A stretch of 64,000 bases of DNA from Campylobacteraceae bacterium. Its GTDB lineage: Bacteria > Campylobacterota > Campylobacteria > Campylobacterales > Campylobacteraceae. The stretch covers positions 1 through 64,000 of the forward strand of contig JAITAB010000063.1 of the NCBI GenBank assembly GCA_031284315.1. The letters run 5' to 3'. Position numbers and translations under genes: made by a program. Below the pieces are notes generated by a model. That model worked only from the letters and a program-made list of their open reading frames with translations, ran no database searches and was not told the DNA's origin. Shown one piece after another: positions 29,397-38,636 of the stretch. Position 1 is the first letter of the stretch; each line of letters starts with the position of its first letter.

Positions 29397-29798
29397 ATGG
29401 CTAAAAAACTCTTTTTGGCTTCTTTGATTATAGTCGGCGGTCTGTTTTACGCGGGCTGCTCAGCTACACAACAGCCTTTGTACAATGTGCAAGGGGCACA
29501 GGCTCAAAGCTTTGACGGCAGGAAACTAACTCAAGCTCAAGTTGAAAAAGCTATTTTGCAGGCAGGCGCTCAACGCGGATGGGTAATGAGAAAAGTCAAA
29601 GACGGCTTGATATCGGCTACTCTTAATGCGAGAAACCACATGGCTCTTGTTGAGATTAGCTATACCGGCTCATCTTACAATATTGTCTATAAAAATAGCC
29701 AAAATCTCAATTACGACGGCATCAATATCCACAAAAACTACAACAGCTGGGTAAGAAATCTGGATAACACTATTCAGCTTGATCTAGGCGGTTTTTAA
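29397..29798 (+). CDS. Small putative lipoprotein, function unknown
   Basis: LASLIIVGGLFYAGCSA lipobox, short secreted domain. Confidence 0.65.
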   Translation: MAKKLFLASLIIVGGLFYAGCSATQQPLYNVQGAQAQSFDGRKLTQAQVEKAILQAGAQRGWVMRKVKDGLISATLNARNHMALVEISYTGSSYNIVYKNSQNLNYDGINIHKNYNSWVRNLDNTIQLDLGGF

Positions 29799-29811
29799 CT
29801 TATAGAGAGGG

Positions 29812-30669
29812 TCAATGACCCTCTTCGTCTTTCCAAAAATCGTATAAGTTAAACCATTGGTCTGGGGCGGCAAGGATAACTTTTTCATAGGTTTGGGCAT
29901 ACTCTTTGACCATATTTTCGATATTTGTACTCAATTTTATTTTTATATACTCTAATTTATAAGTCTGTTTTTTTATGTAAGTAATAAAAAACGCTATCAA
30001 TGGAACTTGCGCTTTTTGAGCGATTTCAAACGGTGTTTTGTTAAATTCAGCCAAAGAGCCGAAAAAATCCACGCTTATTGTATGTTTTGGATTGTTTGCC
30101 CTGTCGCCCATCATAGATACTACCTCTTTTTCCATCAAAGCTTCGGCTATTTTTATGGAAGCTTCAAGTTTTGACACATGCGCCAAATCAAGTATATGGA
30201 TATTTGTCTTTTGACCCTCTCTAAGTCTCTCTTCTATAACTTTTATATCTTCTTTTATCACCTCTTGCATGACAATATTTACCCTTAAATTATCTATCCT
30301 TAAAAGGCTTGGCGTAATAGACCATCCGCCAAAATGTGAAAAGAGTATAACGCCGCCGTTCCTCAGCTCTTTTGCTATCTCATCTCTATCTACTATCAGT
30401 TTATATGCAGAAGTATCGCATTTTGTGATAAATCTGTCTGTCATAACAACGGCAAATTTTCTTAAATGCTCAAAGTAGCGCCATTGCATATATTTTATGC
30501 CTATTTTTTTATAGTATAGCTTCAACGCGCATCTTGTATTGGAAGCTTTCAAATAATAGATAAATGTTATGGGATAAAGCAAAATGAAAAACGACATATA
30601 TCCGAAATGACTATAAATCCATAATGCCAAACGAATACTCCAGCCGCTGCCTCTTTGTTTCGTATGCAC
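29812..30669 (-). CDS. LpxL/HtrB-like (LPLAT) acyltransferase
   Basis: ILFSHFGGWSITPSLL; MMGDRANNPKHTISVDFFG; APE-type gene context. Confidence 0.75.
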   Translation of the reverse strand: MHTKQRGSGWSIRLALWIYSHFGYMSFFILLYPITFIYYLKASNTRCALKLYYKKIGIKYMQWRYFEHLRKFAVVMTDRFITKCDTSAYKLIVDRDEIAKELRNGGVILFSHFGGWSITPSLLRIDNLRVNIVMQEVIKEDIKVIEERLREGQKTNIHILDLAHVSKLEASIKIAEALMEKEVVSMMGDRANNPKHTISVDFFGSLAEFNKTPFEIAQKAQVPLIAFFITYIKKQTYKLEYIKIKLSTNIENMVKEYAQTYEKVILAAPDQWFNLYDFWKDEEGH

Positions 30670-31374
30670 TTAAATAAATCCTTTCAGCAGCAAAATCCTC
30701 AAAGGCAAAAGCCTTATATGCACCCAGATAATAGACATGGTATCGCGCCATTTTTTAAAGTGGCTTATTCTCTCTTCGGCTTTCGGATAGTAACACTCCA
30801 CGCTTGCTTCTACTATTTTCCGCTTTAACCACGCATGCCGTACCAAAACCTCCATTTCATAATCAAACTTTATCGTATATGTAGGCAGCTGCAAAATAGA
30901 AACAGGGTAGAGCCTGAAGCCCGAAAGCGAATCGGTAATTTTACAGCCTGTATCCAGCGATGCCCAAAAATTACTTATCAAACGCCCTATTTTAGAGCCT
31001 TGCGGCACATTATCCGTATTAAAATCTCTTGAACCTATAACTATGGTTTCATCTCCATCATTTACGGCATCTGCAAGCTTATAAATCTCGCATGGCAAAT
31101 GCTGCCCGTCCGCATCCATACTGACGAAATACGAATATCCAAGCTCTTTTGTTTTTCTACAGCCGCTGATAAGAGCCGCGCCTTTGCCGAAATTGCGCTC
31201 ATGCGTTACAACATGGGTTTTTTCATCGCATTTCAAAACATCTTTAATGCTTACATGCGAACCGTCGTCCACAACAATAACTTCATATCCCAACTGCCGC
31301 ACAGCTTTTACAATATTGAATACGGTATCGTTATTTAGAGTAGGTATCACAACTGCCGCGCGGTATCTATCCAT
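30670..31374 (-). CDS. Family 2 glycosyltransferase
   Basis: AAVVIPTLNNDTVFNIVKAVRQLGYEVIVVDDGS; GKGAALISGCR; SMDADGQH. Confidence 0.88.
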   Translation of the reverse strand: MDRYRAAVVIPTLNNDTVFNIVKAVRQLGYEVIVVDDGSHVSIKDVLKCDEKTHVVTHERNFGKGAALISGCRKTKELGYSYFVSMDADGQHLPCEIYKLADAVNDGDETIVIGSRDFNTDNVPQGSKIGRLISNFWASLDTGCKITDSLSGFRLYPVSILQLPTYTIKFDYEMEVLVRHAWLKRKIVEASVECYYPKAEERISHFKKWRDTMSIIWVHIRLLPLRILLLKGFI

Positions 31375-31513
31375 AAAAAATCCAAATATAAAAATAAAAC
31401 GGTAATGTTACCATAAAAAATACTCAAAACAAGATAATTTCAGCTAATTTATTTTACAATGCACAATTTAACATTTTATAGTTAAATTTTCACATAAGCG
31501 TAAAAGGATTCAT

Positions 31514-32602
31514 TTGTATTTTAACTTTAAACCAAAAGAAAAGAGCGCTTTAGACGCTCAACATGAAGCTCAAAAAATCGCTTTTGCGCCGATTATTTTC
31601 CAATGTGTAAGAGTTTTGAAAGAGTGGGGGATATTAAAACTTTTATATGAAAACGACAAATCGGGACTAAGCCATGAAGAGATTTGCCAAGAGAGCCAAA
31701 AAAGCGTATATTCTATAAGTTTGTTGTTAGAAAGCGCTTTAAGCGCCGATATAGTTGAATTAAAAAATGACCGTTATTTTTTAAGCAAAGTCGGTTATTT
31801 TTTGCAAAACGACCCCATGACTGTCTCCAATTTTGATTTTAACCATTATGTAAATTATCTTGGAATGTACCATTTGGACGAAGCGATGGAGCAGGGAAAG
31901 CCTGCGGGATTAAAATATTTCGGCGATTGGCAGACTATTTATCCCGCTTTATCAAAATTGCCTTCAAAAGTAAAAGAGTCGTGGTTTGCATTTGATCATT
32001 TTTATTCGGATGGGGCATTTGAAGCGGCTTTGAAAATTTTAAAAACGCTTAACCACAAAACCGTGCTTGACATCGGCGGCAATACGGGCAAATTTTCACT
32101 TCTTTGCGCAAAAACGCTAAAAGATTCCACTATCTGCGTAGCGGATTTACCTGAACAGATTGAGTCTGCGCAAATAAACATAAAAAAGGCGCTTTTGCAA
32201 AAACAAATAACGACTTTTGCTATTGATATTTTAAGCTCTTTGCCATTGCCCAGAGGATATAATATCGTCTGGATGAGTCAATTTTTGGATTGTTTTTCGG
32301 AGGAAGACATACTTAAAATACTCACAAAAGTTTATGAAAGCCTTGAGTATGATTCGAGGGTTTGTATACTGGAGCCGATTTGGGACAGGCAGCGCCTTGA
32401 AACTTCGGCTTTTTGTATTATTAATACATCACCGTATTTTACGGCAATTGCAAATGGTAAAAGCAGAATGTTCAAATGGGATAATTTGAAAAACCTAATA
32501 GAAAAATCATCATTAGAAATTGAATGTGTGCATGACAATTTAGGTTTCGGACACTCGTTGATTATATGTAAAAAAATAAAGGAAAATAATGGTAACAAGT
32601 GA
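31514..32602 (+). CDS. Class I SAM-dependent (O-)methyltransferase
   Basis: TVLDIGGNTGKFSLLCAKT SAM motif; N-terminal winged-helix/dimerisation-like region; WMSQFLDCFSEEDILKIL. Confidence 0.82.
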   Translation: MYFNFKPKEKSALDAQHEAQKIAFAPIIFQCVRVLKEWGILKLLYENDKSGLSHEEICQESQKSVYSISLLLESALSADIVELKNDRYFLSKVGYFLQNDPMTVSNFDFNHYVNYLGMYHLDEAMEQGKPAGLKYFGDWQTIYPALSKLPSKVKESWFAFDHFYSDGAFEAALKILKTLNHKTVLDIGGNTGKFSLLCAKTLKDSTICVADLPEQIESAQINIKKALLQKQITTFAIDILSSLPLPRGYNIVWMSQFLDCFSEEDILKILTKVYESLEYDSRVCILEPIWDRQRLETSAFCIINTSPYFTAIANGKSRMFKWDNLKNLIEKSSLEIECVHDNLGFGHSLIICKKIKENNGNK

Positions 32603-32840
32603 AAATTTAAAGGCGCTTATAATAAAAAGCTTGAAGCTGGAAGATATCGGTATAGACGATATTAGGGACGATATGCCTCTTTTCGGTTCGGATGGGCTTG
32701 GGCTTGATTCTGTTGATTCTATAGAGCTTGTATTGACAATAGAACGCGAATATGGCGTTAAAATAGGCAGGAACGAAAACTATCAAGAGATTTTCAGCTC
32801 AATATCTGCGCTTTTAAATTTCATTAATGCCCAAAAATAG
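32589..32840 (+). CDS. Acyl carrier protein
   Basis: DGLGLDSVDSIELVLTIEREYGVKI: phosphopantetheine DSV motif. Confidence 0.88.
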   Translation: MVTSENLKALIIKSLKLEDIGIDDIRDDMPLFGSDGLGLDSVDSIELVLTIEREYGVKIGRNENYQEIFSSISALLNFINAQK

Positions 32841-33936
32841 AGTTTTTATAAATTATTTTGACGCTCTCTCATGTGCGGGATTAAATGAGTGCGAATTGTG
32901 GCGGAATATATTGGAGCAAAAAAGCGGCATTAGAATGTATGAAGATTTTTTGCCCAACTCAAAAGCCGTCATTGGAAAGATAAACTCTCCCAACTCTTTT
33001 AAAAAGCTGCTTTTGGCACAGACAGAAAAAGCTATCAAACAAAGCGGCATAAATACGACAAATTGCGCGCTTTTTATAGGCTCTTCCGTAGGCGGCATGC
33101 AAAATACCGAAAAAAGATTACAAAACGGCGCGGTTTTTGCGGATATAGACCCAAATTCTCATACGATAGAAGCTATCAAAAATGTGCTTTCCCCTCATTT
33201 CTCTTTTAAAGAGAGTTTCGCCTTTTCCACAGCTTGCACTTCAAGCGCAAACGCTATCGGTTTTGCATACGAATGTATAAGCAAAAATATATACGAAACA
33301 GCTTTAATAATAGGCGCGGACGCTATTTGCTTTACTACCGTATGCGGTTTTGACGCGCTTGGGGTTTTGTCGCATGAAGTTTGCAAGCCGTTTTGTCATA
33401 CAAGCGGCGGCATGAATGTGTCAGAAGGTATAGGCATACTCGTTTTAAGCGGCGCAAAAACTAAAAATGTTGTTGAGATTTTAGGAGTAGGGTACAGCTC
33501 GGACGCTTACCACATGACGCATCCAAAACCTAACGGAATAGGCGCGTTTGAAGCCATGAGCCGCGCTTTGGAAAATTCGGGGCTAAAACCGGCGCAGATA
33601 GATTACATAAACGCTCATGGCACAGGAACAAAAGCAAACGATACTACCGAAGCGGAAGCGATAGTTTCGCTTTTTCGCAAAACTCCCCATGTGAGTTCCA
33701 CAAAAAATATCATAGGACATACATTGGGAGCCGCAGGCGCGCTTGAAGCTATTGTCGCATGTAAAGCTATAATAGAAAATATCATACCTCCAAACGGCGA
33801 AATAATGCAAAGTGTGAACGAAGAGTGTAGTTTTGCCCCGACTTTTCCGTTAAGACAAGAGGTCAATTTTGCCATGAGCAACTCTTTTGCGTTTGGAGGC
33901 AATAATACCTCTTTGATATTTGGTAAAGTCTTATGA
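32827..33936 (+). CDS. Beta-ketoacyl-ACP synthase (FabF-like), intact active site
   Basis: STACTSSANAIGFA, NAHGTGTKANDTTEAEA, NIIGHTLGAAGALE. Confidence 0.92.
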   Translation: MPKNRVFINYFDALSCAGLNECELWRNILEQKSGIRMYEDFLPNSKAVIGKINSPNSFKKLLLAQTEKAIKQSGINTTNCALFIGSSVGGMQNTEKRLQNGAVFADIDPNSHTIEAIKNVLSPHFSFKESFAFSTACTSSANAIGFAYECISKNIYETALIIGADAICFTTVCGFDALGVLSHEVCKPFCHTSGGMNVSEGIGILVLSGAKTKNVVEILGVGYSSDAYHMTHPKPNGIGAFEAMSRALENSGLKPAQIDYINAHGTGTKANDTTEAEAIVSLFRKTPHVSSTKNIIGHTLGAAGALEAIVACKAIIENIIPPNGEIMQSVNEECSFAPTFPLRQEVNFAMSNSFAFGGNNTSLIFGKVL

Positions 33937-34334
33937 AAATCAAAGATACGCCGCAAGAGATTAATAAAACTTTGGACGGAGCAAAAAAAGCCCTCTATGC
34001 GCAAGACGATAACGGCGAATATAAAATAATCGCTTCTGCAGGCTGGAAAGTTGAAGAAATGGCTACTTTGGCGGCTATTGAAGAGTTAAAAGAGCAAGAA
34101 AAAGCGGCTTTTAAAGAATATCTTGAAGGCAGACTTTCGCCGCTTCCTTATTACATGTATCAAAAAAGAATGGATATTTCAATTCTTGCTTGCACGGCAG
34201 GCATGTGCAAATGGCGCGTTAAAAGGCATTTTAAGCCTTCCGTTTTTAAAAAATTAAACAATAATATTTTGATGCGTTACGCAGAAGCGCTGGATATAAA
34301 AATAGAGGATTTGACGCACAATGACCGAATTTAA
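33933..34334 (+). CDS. Small conserved-looking protein of the KS/BtrH cluster
   Basis: Overlaps upstream KS and downstream BtrH-like genes; LSPLPYYMYQKRMDISILACTAGMCKWRVKRHFKPSVFKKL. Confidence 0.6.
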   Translation: MKIKDTPQEINKTLDGAKKALYAQDDNGEYKIIASAGWKVEEMATLAAIEELKEQEKAAFKEYLEGRLSPLPYYMYQKRMDISILACTAGMCKWRVKRHFKPSVFKKLNNNILMRYAEALDIKIEDLTHNDRI

Positions 34335-35319
34335 ACACTCTCATGCCGCCCATTGCGAAAGCGGGACGGTTTCATCTTTATTAAGATACGGCGGTTTTGA
34401 TATAAGCGAAGCCATGTGTTTTGGTATCTCAAGCGCGCTTACTTTCGGCTATTTTCCGTTTATCAAGATAAACAATCAGCCGTTGATTACTTACAGAATG
34501 CCTCCGCGCCATATATTGAAAGGCGTGGCAAAAAACTTGGGCGCAAAATTTGAAATCAAAACTTTCAAAAACGACAGGCTCGGCGCCGTGAGGGCTTTGG
34601 ACGAAGAGCTTGAAAAAGGCAGGATAGTCGGCGTGCAAACATCTGTATTTTATCTGCCTTATTTTCCCAAAGATATGCGTTTTCATTTTAACGCGCATAA
34701 TCTCATAATATTTAAAAAAGAGGGCGGTACCTATTTTGTAAGCGACCCCGTGTTTGATTATATAAATACCATAAACGAAGAGGATTTGACAAGAGCCAGA
34801 TTTGCCAAAGGCGTGCTCGCACCGAATGGCTCTTTTTATAAGCTTGTTTCGCCGCCAAAAAATGTAAATTTTGAAAAAGCCATAAAGCAAGCCGTATCCA
34901 AAACCGTATTTATGATGCTGAAAACTCCGCTTCCGATTATCGGCGTTTGGGGCATGAAAACGCTTGCAAAAAAGATAGCTTCTCTGAAAACTGCAACGGA
35001 GGGCGATAAACATTTTGCAAAGATGTTTATCACTCAAGTTATTAGAATGCAAGAAGAGATAGGCACGGGCGGGGGCGGATTTAGATTTATGTACGCTTCG
35101 TTTTTGCAGGAGAGTTCAAAACTTTTAAATTCCTCTTTGCTGGCTGAAGCTTCTAATATCATGAGCGAAGCGGGAGACAAACTCAGGTTTTTTGCATTAA
35201 AAGGCGCAAAAATCGTAAAAAATCAAGATGAGTTTAATCCTGAATATCTATCGCGGCTTTTTAAAGAGTGCGCGCTTTTGGAAAATAGCGCGTACAAGCT
35301 GCTGCGGAAGTTAAAATAA
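34321..35319 (+). CDS. BtrH N-terminal-domain acyltransferase-like protein
   Basis: HSHAAHCESGTVSSLL (Cys region), FHFNAHNLIIFKKEGGTYFVSDPV (His/Asp region). Confidence 0.7.
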   Translation: MTEFKHSHAAHCESGTVSSLLRYGGFDISEAMCFGISSALTFGYFPFIKINNQPLITYRMPPRHILKGVAKNLGAKFEIKTFKNDRLGAVRALDEELEKGRIVGVQTSVFYLPYFPKDMRFHFNAHNLIIFKKEGGTYFVSDPVFDYINTINEEDLTRARFAKGVLAPNGSFYKLVSPPKNVNFEKAIKQAVSKTVFMMLKTPLPIIGVWGMKTLAKKIASLKTATEGDKHFAKMFITQVIRMQEEIGTGGGGFRFMYASFLQESSKLLNSSLLAEASNIMSEAGDKLRFFALKGAKIVKNQDEFNPEYLSRLFKECALLENSAYKLLRKLK

Positions 35320-35376
35320 TATTTCAAGCATATTTTTGCTAAGATAACATCTATTTTTTTGGCAAGGAGTTTTATT

Positions 35377-36111
35377 GTGAAAAAGTTTTTAACTTTTATA
35401 TGTTTGGGCGGCTTGCTTTTTGCGGGCGATTTTGAAGATAACCTGAAAGAAAGCATCAAAAACAATTTCGGACAAGACATGGAGGTTATAAGTTCGGACA
35501 GTCTTCAGAGCATAAGCGGTCTGCGTCTTGCCATATTAAAAACTGTTGAGGGTAACGCCATGCCTTTATATGTATCCGAGGACGGCAGATCATTTTTGGC
35601 AGTGTCGGATTTTTTCTATTTTCACAACAGCAGCGATAAAGACCTTTTAATAGGCAAAATAGATGAAATCAAATCTATAAACGAAGCGGCGAAAGTAAAA
35701 GTGTTTGATCAAATGTTTGACAGCATACCAAAAGAAGCGGGGCTTATTTTAAAATCTCAAACCAAAACAGATGAGCTTTTGACGATAGTTACAGACCCTG
35801 ACTGCCCGTACTGCCGCGCGGAACTTGCAAATTTGAGACAGCATTTGAACAGTACAAATGTAAGATTGATTTTTGCGCCCGTGCATGATGAAAAGGCTTT
35901 TATCAAATCGGCGCTTATTTTGGAAGAGACGAAAAAATTGAAAGATAATGAAAAAATTATCGCCGTTATAGAGAAATATTACAAAGACATAGAGCTTGAC
36001 GAAAAACAGCTTCAAACAAAAACAGATGTTGTACATGGTGCGGCAAATACGATATTCGGCTCAGGTCTTATACGGGGAGTGCCATATCTTCACAACGGAA
36101 AAATGAAGTAG
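35377..36111 (+). CDS. DsbC/DsbG-like thioredoxin-fold periplasmic protein
   Basis: GTG start, signal peptide, TDPDCPYCRAEL CXXC, RGVPYL cis-Pro. Confidence 0.8.
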   Translation: MKKFLTFICLGGLLFAGDFEDNLKESIKNNFGQDMEVISSDSLQSISGLRLAILKTVEGNAMPLYVSEDGRSFLAVSDFFYFHNSSDKDLLIGKIDEIKSINEAAKVKVFDQMFDSIPKEAGLILKSQTKTDELLTIVTDPDCPYCRAELANLRQHLNSTNVRLIFAPVHDEKAFIKSALILEETKKLKDNEKIIAVIEKYYKDIELDEKQLQTKTDVVHGAANTIFGSGLIRGVPYLHNGKMK

Positions 36112-36121
36112 GAGATAATTT

Positions 36122-37279
36122 TTGGAAGCGAGCGCGGTCGTTATATTTTTAGCGCTTTTATTGGTGTCCGCGCCCTTTATTTCAAGCGTTACAAAAATCC
36201 CAATTGTCGTAGTGGAGATGCTTTTAGGAGTATTCGGCGCATATATCGGACTTTTAAAGGCATTTGCGGCATTTGAAACTTTCGCCCATCTTGGCTTTTT
36301 ATATTTGATGTTTTTGGTCGGCATGGAAGTTAATTTAAAGGAGCTGCGTTTTGGCAGGTCTTCGCTTCTAAAAAGAGTTGTCGTTTTTTTCGGCACGATT
36401 TATACTCTCTCAATTATCGCAACTCTCTACTTTAATCTAAACATCGTTTATGTCGCGATATTTCCCATTTTTTCAATCGGCATTTTGATGACTCTGGTAA
36501 AAGAGTACGGCAGAGAAGAGGCGTGGCTTTCGCTTGCTTTGAATGTCGGCATTATCGGCGAATTGCTTAGTATTATCGTCATGATTATTCTAAACAGCGT
36601 TTTAAAAAGCGGATTTAATATACAGTTTTTCATCACCTTTGTTATACTTATACTCTTTTTCGGCTCTTTCGCGCTCTTTTTCAAGGGGGCAAAAGTCTTT
36701 TTTTGGTGGTTTCCCGAAGTCAAAACCGTGATAATGCCCTATCAGGACAATAAAGACATAGATATACGATTTTCAATGGCGCTTGTTTTTGCCATGGTAT
36801 CTTTGATGATAATCATTGGCATAGACGAAGTGTTGGGGGCATTTTTGGCGGGGTTGTTTTTGGCTTTTTTTTTCAAGCACAAAACGGATTTGCGCGAAAA
36901 ACTCTCCTCGTTCGGATTTGGCTTTTTTATACCGCTCTTTTTTATACATGTCGGCTCAACTTTGCCTGTCGGAGCGTTTACAAATCCCGAAGTGTTGAAA
37001 CTTTCACTTTTTGTGTCGGGAACTATCGTATTGATAAGGCTTATCGGCTCTTTGACGGCTTATTTTAGCTATTTCGGGCTGAAAAATACGGTTCTGTTTT
37101 CTTTGGGCAACTCCATACCGCTTACATTTTTGGTCGCGGTCGCCACACTCGCGTATAATACGGGCGCGGTAAAAGACGACGAATATTACGCCGTTATCAT
37201 AGCAGGCTTAATCAGCGCGATAGTTATCATCATCGCGATAAAGATTTTGCACTTTGCTTTTAAGGTCAAAAAAGAGTGA
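36122..37279 (+). CDS. CPA2-family cation:proton antiporter (KefB-like membrane domain)
   Basis: About 12 TM segments; [49 protein letters not shown]. Confidence 0.85.
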   Translation: MEASAVVIFLALLLVSAPFISSVTKIPIVVVEMLLGVFGAYIGLLKAFAAFETFAHLGFLYLMFLVGMEVNLKELRFGRSSLLKRVVVFFGTIYTLSIIATLYFNLNIVYVAIFPIFSIGILMTLVKEYGREEAWLSLALNVGIIGELLSIIVMIILNSVLKSGFNIQFFITFVILILFFGSFALFFKGAKVFFWWFPEVKTVIMPYQDNKDIDIRFSMALVFAMVSLMIIIGIDEVLGAFLAGLFLAFFFKHKTDLREKLSSFGFGFFIPLFFIHVGSTLPVGAFTNPEVLKLSLFVSGTIVLIRLIGSLTAYFSYFGLKNTVLFSLGNSIPLTFLVAVATLAYNTGAVKDDEYYAVIIAGLISAIVIIIAIKILHFAFKVKKE

Positions 37280-38277
37280 TTTTAAGTATTGAGAGCAGCT
37301 GCGACGACAGCTCTTTGGCATTGACAAAGATTGATACCCGCAAACTTGTTTTTCATGAAAAAATTTCACAGGAGCTTGCCCACTCAAAATACGGCGGCGT
37401 TGTGCCTGAACTTGCCGCAAGGCTTCATGCGAGCGCGCTTCCTAAAATACTTGAAAAAGCCGCGCCGTATCTGAAAGAGATAAAAACGATTGCCGTTACA
37501 AATGAGCCGGGGCTTTCTGTAAGCCTCATAGAGGGCGTGATGATGGCAAAGGCTCTATCTATCGCGCTTAATGTGCCGATTTTGCCGATAAACCACTTGA
37601 AAGGGCATATCTATTCGCTCTTTATAGAGCGCGAAGAGAGGCTGCCGCTTGGAGTTTTATTGGTTTCAGGCGGGCATACGCAGATTTTGGATGCAAAAAG
37701 TTATGATGGCGTAAAGATTTTGGCTTCCACGCTGGACGACAGTTTTGGCGAAAGTTTTGACAAAGTTGCCAAAATGCTTCATCTTGGCTACCCGGGCGGC
37801 GCAGTGATAGAAGAGTACGCGAAAAACGGGGAGAAGCGTTTTAATTTTACCATTCCCATGCAAAAGTCAAAAACCGCCGCGTTTAGCTATTCGGGCTTGA
37901 AAAATCAAGTAAGGCTTGCCGTTCAAAAGCTTGGAGGAAATATTTCGCGCCAAGACATGTACGACATCGCCGCTTCGTTTCAAGACGCCGCGATAAGCCA
38001 TATTTTAAAACAGTGTGAAAAAATCCTGAAACAAAATCTGTTTAAAGAGTTTGCCATAGTAGGAGGCGCGGGCGCAAATCAAACGCTGCGTGAAAAAATG
38101 AGGATTTTATGCGGGAATTTCGGCGTAAAGCTATATCTGCCGCAGCTTGAATTTTGCTCCGACAATGCCGCCATGATAGGAAGAGCAGGCATTGAAGCGT
38201 ATAAATTAAAGAGATTTGTATCGCCGCATGAGATTAAAATCAGCCCGAAAACAGCCAAATTATTTTGCAACAAATAG
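37276..38277 (+). CDS. tsaD: tRNA N6-adenosine threonylcarbamoyltransferase
   Basis: [44 protein letters not shown]. Confidence 0.95.
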   Translation: MILSIESSCDDSSLALTKIDTRKLVFHEKISQELAHSKYGGVVPELAARLHASALPKILEKAAPYLKEIKTIAVTNEPGLSVSLIEGVMMAKALSIALNVPILPINHLKGHIYSLFIEREERLPLGVLLVSGGHTQILDAKSYDGVKILASTLDDSFGESFDKVAKMLHLGYPGGAVIEEYAKNGEKRFNFTIPMQKSKTAAFSYSGLKNQVRLAVQKLGGNISRQDMYDIAASFQDAAISHILKQCEKILKQNLFKEFAIVGGAGANQTLREKMRILCGNFGVKLYLPQLEFCSDNAAMIGRAGIEAYKLKRFVSPHEIKISPKTAKLFCNK

Positions 38278-38333
38278 ACTTTATTTGTATTTTTAATTTG
38301 TATAGTAGAAATTTGTCTCTATCTTTTCCCGCG

Positions 38334-38357
38334 ACAGAACCATTGTGTCGGTTTATG
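38334..38357. repeat. Solitary CRISPR-repeat-like sequence
   Basis: acagaaccattgtgtcggtttatg matches 19 of 24 positions of the array repeat tail atacaacttttgtgtcggttcatg at 47363-47660. Confidence 0.4.
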
Positions 38358-38630
38358 AAAATCGCAATTGCAGGCGCTCCACAGGATAAAATAGCCCAAA
38401 ATATAAAAGCTTGTTTTGAACAGGTACAATGCAAAGACGGTGTTACTTATATAGACAACAAAGGCTGTAAACTTGAAAACAATGAATGGAAAAGTATTGA
38501 AGGCAACAGCATAAGTAAGTTTTTAGAACCGAAAAGGTTAGATATTGGAGAAGCCATTAGAGCATTCAAAGAAAAGCAAAGAACAGAGATTAAAGAACAT
38601 CAAAAACCTGTGTTTGATTTGGGCAGGTGA
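38355..38630 (+). CDS. Orphan small protein of unknown function (91 aa)
   Basis: ATG ORF MKIAIAGAPQDKIAQNIKACFEQVQ... between tsaD and nusA; no clear Shine-Dalgarno. Confidence 0.45.
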   Translation: MKIAIAGAPQDKIAQNIKACFEQVQCKDGVTYIDNKGCKLENNEWKSIEGNSISKFLEPKRLDIGEAIRAFKEKQRTEIKEHQKPVFDLGR

Positions 38631-38636
38631 GGAAAA

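Noticed and set aside
29806-29824. agagggtc-aat-gaccctct hairpin between the lipoprotein and LPLAT genes as a terminator
   Set aside because: The stem is clear but overlaps the LPLAT stop and lacks a convincing T run on either strand
34429-35052. 207-aa ORF antisense to the BtrH-like gene
   Set aside because: Fully overlapped by the coupled BtrH-like CDS; Phe/Tyr/Lys-rich composition typical of antisense shadow
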